A stretch of 64,000 bases of DNA. It comes from Treponema bryantii. GTDB taxonomy: Bacteria; Spirochaetota; Spirochaetia; Treponematales; Treponemataceae. The translations under genes and the position numbers were made by a program. Shown piece by piece: positions 50,348 to 58,559 of the stretch (position 1 is the first letter of the stretch; every line of letters begins with the position of its first letter). The DNA lies in contig NZ_AP025286.1 in NCBI RefSeq assembly GCF_036492245.1, positions 2,542,001-2,606,000 of the forward strand, in the 5' to 3' direction. The notes under the pieces were generated by a model. It saw nothing but the letters and a program-made list of their open reading frames with translations. It ran no database searches and had not been told where the DNA came from.

Positions 50348-51352
50348 ATGAAAAAGATAATTTTATTTACAACTATTTTTGCAGCAATCCTTTCTATGGG
50401 ATTTGCTAAGGCTAAAAAAACTGACAAAACTTCTATTGCAGTTTTTGTTCCAGGAATTATTGATGACAGTCCTGTTTATAACATGCTTGTTCAGGGGGTA
50501 AAAGCCGCTGTTGAAGAAAAGAATCAGAATCTTTCTAAAAAAGAAAAGGTTAATCTTTTTATTATGGAAGCTGGTACTAACCAGGCTGAATGGGGTGCAA
50601 AGATTACAGCTCTTTGTGCTGAACAGAAATATGATGTAATTATTTCTTCTAACCCTTCTCTTCCAGACCTTGTTGAACCAATTCTTAAATCATTCCCAAA
50701 ACAGAAGTTTATTCTGATGGACGCAACTAAAGAAGGAAATCAGAACATTCATACTATCTGTTACAATCAGTATGAGCAGTCTTATCTTACCGGTTATATC
50801 GGCGGACTTATGTCTAAAAGCCATAAGCTTGCTTTGATTGCAGCTCAGGAATATCCTGTTATGAATAACATTATTCTTCCTTATTTTGAAAAGGGTGCAA
50901 AGGCTGCAAACGCTGATTCTACTGTAGACTTTAGAATTGTAGGAAACTGGTATGATGCAACAAAGGGTGCAGAAATTGCAGATGCTGTTGCAAAGAAAGG
51001 TGTTGATGTAATTCTTCCTATCTGTGGCGGTGCTTCTCAGGGTGTTATAACTTCTGCTGTAAATAATGGAATTTATGTTACATGGTTTGATGACAATGGC
51101 TTTGCAAAAGCTCCTGGAACTATTATTTCTTCCAGTGTTATGAAGCAGAAGGAAATGTCTTATAATGTAACTAAGGAATTTATTGAAGGTAATACTCCTT
51201 GGGGAACAGCTAAAATGGTTGGAATAAAAGAAGGTTTTGTTGATTTTGTTCAGGATGATCCGAACTATATCAAAGCCGTTCCGGCTGACATCAGAGAGAA
51301 AATGAAGAACCTTTTGGATGATATTCGTTCAGGAAAAACAGAGATAAAATAG
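50348..51352 (+). CDS. BMP-family (PnrA/Med-like) periplasmic substrate-binding protein
   Basis: 334 residues with a signal peptide (MKKIILFTTIFAAILSMGFAKA) and the basic-membrane-protein fold: VFVPGIIDDSPVYNMLVQGV, TNQAEWGAKI, DVIISSNPSLPDLVEPI and ILPICGGASQGVITSAV. Relatives such as treponemal TmpC/PnrA bind purine nucleosides, so nucleosides are the likely ligand. There is no lipobox Cys, so unlike most spirochaete BMP proteins it is probably soluble in the periplasm. It heads an operon with an ATPase and two permeases. Confidence 0.87.
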   Translation: MKKIILFTTIFAAILSMGFAKAKKTDKTSIAVFVPGIIDDSPVYNMLVQGVKAAVEEKNQNLSKKEKVNLFIMEAGTNQAEWGAKITALCAEQKYDVIISSNPSLPDLVEPILKSFPKQKFILMDATKEGNQNIHTICYNQYEQSYLTGYIGGLMSKSHKLALIAAQEYPVMNNIILPYFEKGAKAANADSTVDFRIVGNWYDATKGAEIADAVAKKGVDVILPICGGASQGVITSAVNNGIYVTWFDDNGFAKAPGTIISSSVMKQKEMSYNVTKEFIEGNTPWGTAKMVGIKEGFVDFVQDDPNYIKAVPADIREKMKNLLDDIRSGKTEIK

Positions 51353-51357
51353 ATAAT

Positions 51358-51424
51358 AGATTGCTTCGCTACGCTCGCAATGACGTCATTGCGAGGAGCC
51401 TGAAAGGCGACGTGGCAATCCATA
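51358..51424. repeat. dispersed palindromic repeat family B, copy 3 (rearranged)
   Basis: The two halves of the family B unit are present in swapped order: the right half ending CTCGCAATGAC comes first, then the left half starting GTCATTGCGAGGAGC and ending GGCAATCCA. It occupies the space between the binding-protein and ATPase genes. Confidence 0.8.
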
Positions 51425-51433
51425 TAAAAATAG

Positions 51434-52558
51434 ATGCTGAGTTTAAAAGATATCTGCGTAAAATATTCTTATAAAACTGTACTCACCGGCGTTTCGCTGA
51501 ATTTTGAAAAAGGGAAAATTTATTCCCTTCTCGGAGAAAACGGTGCCGGTAAGTCTACACTTGCGCGTGTACTTTGTGGAGATATTCTGCCGACAGGCGG
51601 AAGCATTTATCTGAATGAAAAAAAACTGAATATAAGAAAGCCGAAGGACGCAATCAGAAACGGAATTGTTTGTGTTCACCAGAGACCACTGCTCGCTCCT
51701 TCAATTTCTATCAGGGATAATCTTAGAATCGGCATCAGCCATAAGATGATAAAGCTTATTCCTGAGTTCACAAAAAAATGGATTTTTGGGCGTGAACTTT
51801 CAGAAACAGTAAAAAACATCAGTGAACAGGAAGTGTTTAATACATCTCTTGCCGGTGCACTGCTCAAAAGTCCATTTGTACTGATTCTGGATGAACCGCC
51901 CTTTTTAGACACACAGAAAATCAGAGAGCTGGCAAACAGCGGACTAATCATAATTATAATCACACACAGTTTTAAAGAAGCTATTGAAAAATCTGATGAA
52001 GTGATTTTGCTGAAAGATGGAAATGTTCTTGAAAAAACTTCTGCAAAAACAATTACCGAAGCATATATAAAAGAAAAACTCTTCGGACTTACAAAAACTA
52101 TAACAACTCCAGATTTTATTGAAAAAAAAGATATTTCTGAAGAAGAGGTTATGGATCTCAGACGAGAGACCTTCGGGTCAGGCTCGAAGATGACAAAAAA
52201 AAATATCGGATATATTCCTTCTGACAGAACATTCCGAGCCTCGAATCCTAACCTTACAATTTTTCAGCTTTGCACAGCCTATCATACAAAAGGCAAACAA
52301 AAAGAACTTGAAGAATACTCAAAAAAACTGCTTACAAAAGCAGATGTAAATATAAGATTAAATGAAAAAGCGTTGTGTCTCTCCGGTGGAATGTTACAGA
52401 GATTGATTCTTGAACGCGAACTGGAAGAGAATCCGGAAGAGCTTTATCTTTTTGATCCGACTCATGGACTGGATGCAGAAGCCACAGAACGGCTTTATTC
52501 CAGACTTGAAGGACTTGCAAAAAAAGGCGTGAAGATAATAATAGGAAAGGTAGAATGA
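51434..52558 (+). CDS. compacted two-cassette ABC ATPase of a BMP/nucleoside-type importer
   Basis: 374 residues, where RbsA/NupO-type twin-cassette ATPases have about 500. The first cassette keeps Walker A (GENGAGKST) and Walker B (FVLILDEPP), but the LSGGQ signature is gone (FNTSLAGALLKSP). The second cassette has lost its whole front, including Walker A, and resumes at NIGYIPSDR; it keeps a signature (LSGGMLQRLILERELE), and its Walker B is altered (YLFDPTHGLDAEA). Together only one composite ATP site could form: Walker A of half 1 with the signature of half 2. The junction codes from a palindromic repeat (52154-52194). It overlaps the permease gene by 4 nt. No clear Shine-Dalgarno. Confidence 0.82.
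   Translation: MLSLKDICVKYSYKTVLTGVSLNFEKGKIYSLLGENGAGKSTLARVLCGDILPTGGSIYLNEKKLNIRKPKDAIRNGIVCVHQRPLLAPSISIRDNLRIGISHKMIKLIPEFTKKWIFGRELSETVKNISEQEVFNTSLAGALLKSPFVLILDEPPFLDTQKIRELANSGLIIIIITHSFKEAIEKSDEVILLKDGNVLEKTSAKTITEAYIKEKLFGLTKTITTPDFIEKKDISEEEVMDLRRETFGSGSKMTKKNIGYIPSDRTFRASNPNLTIFQLCTAYHTKGKQKELEEYSKKLLTKADVNIRLNEKALCLSGGMLQRLILERELEENPEELYLFDPTHGLDAEATERLYSRLEGLAKKGVKIIIGKVE
52154..52194 (+). repeat. palindromic repeat-like stretch inside the ABC ATPase gene
   Basis: CTTCGGGTCAGGCTCGAAG (7-bp arms, one mismatch) between GATCTCAGACGAGAGAC and ATGAC. The GATCTC and GATGAC edges match those of short palindrome family D. It encodes residues about 241-254 at the joint of the two cassettes. 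Confidence 0.5.
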
Positions 52559-53436
52559 ATATTTATTACACAGGCTCTGCACTGAATCTTTCTGCCTTAT
52601 ATATGATTGCGGGAAGCGGTGCTTTAATTTCAATGAAATCGGGAGATTTCAATTTAGGCGGCGAAGGACAGATTTACCTTGGTGGTTTTGTAAGTGCAAT
52701 TGTGCTGGCAAAACTTGCAGAAAGTGGAAATCCTGCAATGTCATGTTTCGCCGTTCTTACAGCAGTACTCGCTGCCTTTATCTGTACCGCGCTGATGGCA
52801 GGAGTTTCTGCTGTTTTTAAGATTTTCCGCAATGCAGATTTTCTGTTTACCTCGTTTATTGCTTCGGCTGCCATGATTCCGTTTATTGACGGTCTTGTAA
52901 GCGGACCGTTCAGAAGTACCACAGACAATCTGCTGGCAACGCCTTTTATTCCAGAGAAGGTTCGTCTTCCTTCTATTCTTCCGCCATCGCCACTTAATGC
53001 CTCGTTCATTCTCGCACTGGCATTCTGTGCCGCCGCATGGTTCTTACTCAACCGCACAGCCTGGGGACGCCAGTTATGCATACTCGGCACCAGTCCAGAG
53101 TTTTCACGTTTCGCGGGCTTCGCAGGCCACAGACTTTCCCTTAGTTCCGCATTACTTTCCGGCGGCCTCCACGGCCTGGCCGGGGCGGCCGCCATCGCAG
53201 GAACCTACTTTACCTGCCATCAGGGCTTTTATTCCGGTATGGGATGGAACGCCTTCTCCGCAGCCCTGATTGCAGGAGCTAATCCTCTGCTGCTTATTCC
53301 GTCGTCTATTTTTATGGGCTTTATTACAACCTATTCAAATAAGTTTGCGCTCTATCATAATTTCGGATTCGATATCAGCAGTATGATTCAGGCCGTTATA
53401 CTGTTTTTAATTGCATTTAAGCCGAGGTCAAAATGA
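52555..53436 (+). CDS. BMP/nucleoside-type ABC transporter permease 1
   Basis: 293 residues with about eight membrane segments. GSGALISMKSGDFNLGGEGQIYLGGFVSA is the family start (compare the LGGEGQ motif of NupP/YufP), and GFAGHRLSLSSALLSGGLHGLAGAAAIAG holds the ATPase-contact loop; both are cited as landmarks near residues 20-48 and 182-210. It makes half of the translocation pore with the next gene. Start and stop overlap its neighbours by ATGA. The stretch 52900-53300 is more GC-rich than its surroundings. Confidence 0.88.
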   Translation: MNIYYTGSALNLSALYMIAGSGALISMKSGDFNLGGEGQIYLGGFVSAIVLAKLAESGNPAMSCFAVLTAVLAAFICTALMAGVSAVFKIFRNADFLFTSFIASAAMIPFIDGLVSGPFRSTTDNLLATPFIPEKVRLPSILPPSPLNASFILALAFCAAAWFLLNRTAWGRQLCILGTSPEFSRFAGFAGHRLSLSSALLSGGLHGLAGAAAIAGTYFTCHQGFYSGMGWNAFSAALIAGANPLLLIPSSIFMGFITTYSNKFALYHNFGFDISSMIQAVILFLIAFKPRSK

Positions 53437-54239
53437 CAATACTCGCTGTTTTATCTTACGCCTGCCCTCTTATTCTCTGTTCGATTGGAGCCCTGTTTAC
53501 TGAATACGCAGGTTGTCTTGCGCTTTTCTTAGACGGACTTGTTTCGTTCTCTGCCTTTTTGTTTTATACATTCACTGTAACAACAGGCTCGGCAATTCTT
53601 GGGGCGGTGATGGCATGCCTCGGTGCGGTAGGAATTACACTGACGTTCTCGGCAGTTGTAGAGCGAGGGGGAGCTAACAGGTTTATTGCCGCCATAGCAA
53701 TGAACCTGTTATTTGGTGCGCTGTGTTCTTGTTTGTCGTCGGTGATTTTTGGGACTCGCGGAGTTCTGGCGGCAGAACTCTTCCGTTTTTCTGCGAACTC
53801 GGCGCGCGCGGCGACTGTAGTTGTTACGGCGGTACTTGTTGCGATTGCGGTGATTTTCTTAAGATACGGCCGCCACGGGTTATATATTCGGATTGCGGGA
53901 AGTGATGCGGATGTATTACAGGCAAAGGGTGTAAATCCAGGCGTAATCAGAACTCTGTCCTGGTCACTTGCAGCCCTTTACGGTTCTGCAGCTGGCTGCT
54001 TTCTTGCTATGAGACTCTCTTCTTTTGTTCCTAATATTTCAAGTGGACGAGGCTGGATGGCACTTGCAGTAGTTTTCCTTGGCAAAAAGAAACCGCTGCG
54101 CATTGTGGCAGCGGTTCTGGTTTTCTGTATTGCAGATGTTTTCTCTGCTAATATTCAGAATTATATTTCGGGCATTCCATCTTCCTTTTTGATTTCACTG
54201 CCCTATCTGGTTTCGCTTCTTCTTATTTTTGTAAAATAG
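53433..54239 (+). CDS. BMP/nucleoside-type ABC transporter permease 2
   Basis: 268 residues with about eight membrane segments. It has the family pattern [52 protein letters not shown] (coupling loop) and [17 protein letters not shown]. It pairs with permease 1 and the compact ATPase. Its 3' end overlaps the convergent MCP gene by 17 nt, so there is no room for a separate terminator. Codon use in its first half is GC-rich. Confidence 0.88.
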   Translation: MTILAVLSYACPLILCSIGALFTEYAGCLALFLDGLVSFSAFLFYTFTVTTGSAILGAVMACLGAVGITLTFSAVVERGGANRFIAAIAMNLLFGALCSCLSSVIFGTRGVLAAELFRFSANSARAATVVVTAVLVAIAVIFLRYGRHGLYIRIAGSDADVLQAKGVNPGVIRTLSWSLAALYGSAAGCFLAMRLSSFVPNISSGRGWMALAVVFLGKKKPLRIVAAVLVFCIADVFSANIQNYISGIPSSFLISLPYLVSLLLIFVK

Positions 54240-56583
54240 TACTTTCTAAATCATCATTTTTGAACATGTCATCACTGATTCCAAAGCCACCAGCCATTGC
54301 AAGCTGATTCAGTTTTGCATTGATTTCATCAAGGCTTGGGCTCTTGTATACAAGTTTTACATTCTCGTTTTCTGCCCCGACAACTCCTCTTTCACCAATT
54401 TCTTTAACCTCATCAACTTCAGAAGTTTCTGACGAAGTTGCAAAAATGTCACTTCCCGAATTAGATCTGCTGAACATTTCAAAACCGCCAGATTTCTTTT
54501 CTACTGGAGCAGCAGGGGCTTCTTCTTTTACTTCATCTTCCATTATAGGAATTTCTTCTTCCATTATTTCCGGAATTTCAGGTTCTTCAGTTTTTTCAAC
54601 AGCAGCAGGGGCTTCGATTACAACCGGCTTTTCAATTACTGCAGGCTTCTCATTTACTCCAGGCTTCTCATTTACAACTGGAACGTCAGCCTCTGGTTCA
54701 ACAGCGACAGGCTCTTCCATTACAGTCTTTCCAACTTCACTTGTCTTGAACTCTTCAAGTACAGTTTCAAGCTCTGACAGGTTTCTGTAACTTTCATCAC
54801 TTGAAGAACTAACATTCTTCATCTTCTGTACAATATCTGCAGTCTCTTCCTTAATCTTCTTAAGCGAAAGAATAGCCTGGAAGAATACCTCATTCATGTT
54901 ATCAACCTGCTGAGAAACCTTCTGCTGTTTTCCTGCAAGATCTCCACAGTATTTGTTCATCTCATCTGCGGCAGAAGAAGTTTCTTCACTACGCTGTTTA
55001 ATCTGAAGCATCTGTGAATCAATTCTTCCAATTCCGCCAGTAATTTCCTGCAATGAACTTACTATCTGATCTGCATGAGCACTAACCTTTTCAAAAGCCT
55101 CAAATGCAGACTGACTCGATTTGTTTGCATTTTCAACAGCCTGTACGATTGCATTTACAACGCGGGAAATCTTATCTGCATTTTCAGAAGTTTCCTCTGC
55201 CAGAGAACGGATTTCCTCAGCAACGACACCAAAGCCCTTACCTGCTTCACCGGCATGTGCAGACTCAATTGCAGCATTCATAGAAAGAAGGTTTGTCTGC
55301 TCTGCAACGTTATTGATGATTGTTACAACTTCATAAACTTCATCAAGCTGTTCAGCGACGTGTCCAAGGATTTCATTTGTAGCAGTAATCTTATCATCAC
55401 CATCGGCTACATAAGTATGCATTTCCTGTGCACTTTCCATTCGCTCTTCAGCCATCTTGCTCATGGACTCAAGGGTCTTAACAACTTCTTTTACTGCGCT
55501 GTTACTGTTTTCAATTGCGGTAGTCTGAACATTATTACTCTTAACCAGCGTATCAACATGAACATTCATTTCCGCAATTACGCCAATTGCAGCATTCATA
55601 ACTTCTACCATTTCTGTAAACTTCTTACTCATTTCATCAATATTTGAATCAATCTGAGTTGAAGCTGTTGCCGTACTATTAGCAGATTCATTGATTATTG
55701 CTTCTGCATCAATTGCTTTTTTTGCAGTAGATTTTACAAGCAGGAAGAAGTTATTTATCTGTGTAACCATATCGCTGATATTTGCCATCAGCATATGCAT
55801 TTCATCGCTTCCTTCAGGATTTACATTTGCAGTAAAGTCTTTTTCTGCAAGTGTAGAAGTAACATCCTTTACCTTGATGATTCGCTTAGAAATCTTTGAA
55901 GTAACAAAGAAAATCATGCAAGCAAGAATGATTGATGTAACTGCTGCAAAAATAATTGTAATTGCAACGAATTTAGTTTCTCTTTCCAGAACAATTCTTT
56001 CTATATAATTAAGGGTTTTTGTGTTCAGCTCCATAAGAGAAACATAGAGAAGTCGGATTTTTTTAATCTGTGTATGAGCATCCTCTGTGAGGCTTAAAAG
56101 ATTTAAAATATCTTCATCCTGTGTATAAAGATTTGCTGTTTCACGGATACCAAAACTTTTGATACTTGTGAGCACGGAAGTATTAGGCTTTGTTGCTTCC
56201 ATTGTTTTTAAAATATTTTCAACTGGTCCAAAGCTGTCATTAAGCAGCTGCCAGGTAAGTTTTGTCTGTTTGAGGCTGGATTTTAAATCTTCCGGGAATG
56301 AATCAATTACCGGATTTTCAAGAAGATAATTAAAGGATTCTGTAATTGATGTTTTTTTAGAATCAAATGCAGAATAAGCTGTTTCTATTTCAAAATCCCA
56401 GTAATCCATTTTTTCCAGATAATCAACTATGGATGCAAGCTGAGATTCAGTTTTGATTTCCATTATCTGGTAATTTTTAAGATTTTGAATCTGAGTAATA
56501 TTTACGATTGAAAAGACTGTAAGAATTACAGACTGAAAAACAGTAAAAAGAATTATAAAAGAGAATTTGCCATTAAGTTTCAT
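54223..56583 (-). CDS. methyl-accepting chemotaxis protein with long acidic/Pro-rich tail
   Basis: 786 residues. TM1 (about 7-29), a mostly helical periplasmic sensor of about 175 residues (four-helix-bundle type), TM2 (about 205-228), HAMP (about 229-282), and the signalling hairpin with its conserved tip [21 protein letters not shown] and [17 protein letters not shown] (426-466). After the signalling domain a tail of about 170 residues has Val/Pro/Glu repeats ([16 protein letters not shown]) and ends without a NWETF-like CheR-binding peptide. The ligand is unknown. The ATG directly abuts a 22-bp perfect hairpin, whose arm contains the only Shine-Dalgarno-like AGGA. Confidence 0.93.
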   Translation of the reverse strand: MKLNGKFSFIILFTVFQSVILTVFSIVNITQIQNLKNYQIMEIKTESQLASIVDYLEKMDYWDFEIETAYSAFDSKKTSITESFNYLLENPVIDSFPEDLKSSLKQTKLTWQLLNDSFGPVENILKTMEATKPNTSVLTSIKSFGIRETANLYTQDEDILNLLSLTEDAHTQIKKIRLLYVSLMELNTKTLNYIERIVLERETKFVAITIIFAAVTSIILACMIFFVTSKISKRIIKVKDVTSTLAEKDFTANVNPEGSDEMHMLMANISDMVTQINNFFLLVKSTAKKAIDAEAIINESANSTATASTQIDSNIDEMSKKFTEMVEVMNAAIGVIAEMNVHVDTLVKSNNVQTTAIENSNSAVKEVVKTLESMSKMAEERMESAQEMHTYVADGDDKITATNEILGHVAEQLDEVYEVVTIINNVAEQTNLLSMNAAIESAHAGEAGKGFGVVAEEIRSLAEETSENADKISRVVNAIVQAVENANKSSQSAFEAFEKVSAHADQIVSSLQEITGGIGRIDSQMLQIKQRSEETSSAADEMNKYCGDLAGKQQKVSQQVDNMNEVFFQAILSLKKIKEETADIVQKMKNVSSSSDESYRNLSELETVLEEFKTSEVGKTVMEEPVAVEPEADVPVVNEKPGVNEKPAVIEKPVVIEAPAAVEKTEEPEIPEIMEEEIPIMEDEVKEEAPAAPVEKKSGGFEMFSRSNSGSDIFATSSETSEVDEVKEIGERGVVGAENENVKLVYKSPSLDEINAKLNQLAMAGGFGISDDMFKNDDLESTILQK

Positions 56584-56630
56584 AAAATAACAATCCTATG
56601 ATAAATATTTTATCATAGGATTGTTATTTT
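56584..56630. terminator. 22-bp perfect inverted repeat between lysS and the MCP gene
   Basis: AAAATAACAATCCTATGATA plus AA (56584-56605) and its exact complement (56609-56630) with a TAT loop. T-rich at both ends, so it can terminate in either direction; it lies 42 bp after lysS and touches the MCP start codon. Confidence 0.75.
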
Positions 56631-56671
56631 TCAAGAATTATTGATTTTCTTCTATTATAAATAACATTTCG

Positions 56672-58309
56672 TTAATAAACAGAAAGAATCTTTTCGAGCT
56701 TTTCTTTTCCGATAATGCGGAAGAAGCTTCCGAGACGTGGTCCCTGATCTTTGTTGATGAGTGCATTGTAAAGTGCTGTGAACAAAGTCTTTGATTCAAG
56801 TCCCATTTCTGTAGCGATGTCGTACATTGCCTGCTGACATTCCTTGTCGAGCTGGAATGTATCGAGCTTTGGAAGTACTTCATCACGAACACGCTTTACT
56901 GCTGTAAGAATGTCGCCAGAGAGGTCTGCCTTGCTTCCGTCGTTGCGGAGTTCGAAGCAGAAATCTGGAGCGCAGTCTGGAGCTGAATGCTTTACCCAGA
57001 ACCATGCACATTCAATACGGCGGCGGAGGCGTTCTTCCTGTTCAGGTTTTACATCTCCAAGTGCCTTAATTACAGCATCAATATCACCAGAGTAAATCTG
57101 GAGCAATGTTGTAAGCTGGCGAATTGTTACCTGATATGGCATTGTTTCTGGAATCTTTCCGTCAATCTGAGAAAGCATATAAATACGCTTTTCCTTATTA
57201 AAGTGATCTTCAGATTTAGCCTTATCAATTCCGTAAACTACACGTTCAGTCTTGTCGTAGTCCTCATAAACCTTGAGAACGTCCATATCAAAGCTGATTG
57301 CAAATTCTGTATTAGGGCGTGTACCTGCAAAGAGGTAGCGAAGAACTTCTGCCTGATAAACATCAAGAGCATCAGGAAGAGCAATTACCTTACCCTTTGA
57401 TGAAGACATCTTTCCTGGCACCCCTTTCAGGTTTACAAAGTCATAGCGCATTGTAACTGGAGCATCCCAATTGTAGATTCTCTTAGAAACAAGTTTTGCT
57501 GTATCGTAGCTTCCACCTGGACTGATGTGGTCTTTTCCACCCGGCTCGAATACAACCTTTTCTTCGTTCCATCTCATTGGCCAGTCAACACGCCAGCCGA
57601 GCTTTGCGCCCTTGAAAGTACGGATATCTGCAGTTTCGCAGTTACCACATTCACACTTATAAGTGATTCCGTATTCGCCGTCGTAGTCTGTAATTTCAGT
57701 TGTATCTTTCTGGCACTTTCCGCAGAAAATTGCTACCGGCCAGTAAACATCTTCCGGCTTCATTTTATGAGCGTCATCGCGGTATTCGTTCAAACATTCC
57801 TTGATCACGTCGCGGTTCTGCATAGCCTTTTTCATACCTTCTGCATAGCGGTTAGCACGGTAGCGGCTTGCCTGATAAAGGAACTCAGGAGAAATGCCAA
57901 CGCGTGGAAGCTGAGTTTCAATATCAACCTCATGGTGGCGGGCATAGTTTTCATTGCGTCCAGTTGTATCAGGTACCTCAGTAATTGGATAGCGGAGGTA
58001 TTTTTCAAGGATTTCAGGGTCAGGCATGTTAGCAGGAACTTTGCGGAATACGTCGTAGTCATCCCATGAATAAATAAAGCGTACGTTCTTACCGCGGTCG
58101 CGAAGTGCGCGAACTACTAAGTCTACTGTAATGATTTCGCGGAAGTTTCCAAGGTGAACTGTTCCAGAAGGTGTAATTCCTGAAGCACAGGTATAAGAAT
58201 CCAGATCTCCCTTCTCACGGATAATCTGGTTAGCCATCTGATCTGCCCAGTGACAGAGGAGTGGATCTCTCTTTTCGTTATTCTGATTATTCTGATTTTC
58301 GTTACTCAT
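56672..58309 (-). CDS. lysS: class I lysyl-tRNA synthetase
   Basis: 545 residues of the archaeal/spirochaetal class I LysRS, unrelated to the usual class II enzyme. HIGH-type motif PSGTVHLGNFREI near residue 46, KMSKS-type GVPGKMSSSKGKV near 297, and an intervening zinc-like Cys cluster (FCGKCQKD, YKCECGNCE). It charges tRNA-Lys. TATAAT ends 8 nt before the ATG and no Shine-Dalgarno is clear, so the leader is very short. Single gene. Confidence 0.96.
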   Translation of the reverse strand: MSNENQNNQNNEKRDPLLCHWADQMANQIIREKGDLDSYTCASGITPSGTVHLGNFREIITVDLVVRALRDRGKNVRFIYSWDDYDVFRKVPANMPDPEILEKYLRYPITEVPDTTGRNENYARHHEVDIETQLPRVGISPEFLYQASRYRANRYAEGMKKAMQNRDVIKECLNEYRDDAHKMKPEDVYWPVAIFCGKCQKDTTEITDYDGEYGITYKCECGNCETADIRTFKGAKLGWRVDWPMRWNEEKVVFEPGGKDHISPGGSYDTAKLVSKRIYNWDAPVTMRYDFVNLKGVPGKMSSSKGKVIALPDALDVYQAEVLRYLFAGTRPNTEFAISFDMDVLKVYEDYDKTERVVYGIDKAKSEDHFNKEKRIYMLSQIDGKIPETMPYQVTIRQLTTLLQIYSGDIDAVIKALGDVKPEQEERLRRRIECAWFWVKHSAPDCAPDFCFELRNDGSKADLSGDILTAVKRVRDEVLPKLDTFQLDKECQQAMYDIATEMGLESKTLFTALYNALINKDQGPRLGSFFRIIGKEKLEKILSVY

Positions 58310-58407
58310 AGATGTATATTATAGTAAAAAAATGAATATGTAGGAAGTAGTTTTAGAATTTTCGGTATTGTAAAGGGGTTCCGTATAAAAAAAAATAGTG
58401 TAACTTT

Positions 58408-58541
58408 GGCGCGAGGAAGCGGATTTGTGGGGCAAAAAGACTTTGTTTGTGGCTGCCGCGAGAGCGGCAGGTATAATAGTTACTATACTACAAACAACGT
58501 CTAGCGAAATATTGAGCGTTATTGTCCTACAAATACGCGCC
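58408..58541. other. nested inverted repeat: candidate structured RNA or small palindromic element
   Basis: Successive pairings: GGCGCG (58408) with CGCGCC (58541); ATTTGTGGG (58423-58431) with CCTACAAAT (58526-58534); GAC plus TTGTTTGTGG (58439-58452) with CTACAAACAA plus CGTC (58488-58501); and inside, CTGCCGC-GAGA-GCGGCAG (58453-58470) next to GTATA...TATAC. On the minus strand, downstream of GH43, it is followed by a nine-T run (58388-58396). The gap 58310-58559 holds no gene. Confidence 0.55.
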
Positions 58542-58559
58542 CGGAAGCCAATTATACGG

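Noticed and set aside
31676-51424. CRISPR array
   Set aside because: Repeats here are palindromic, scattered and lack regular spacers; no cas genes are present.
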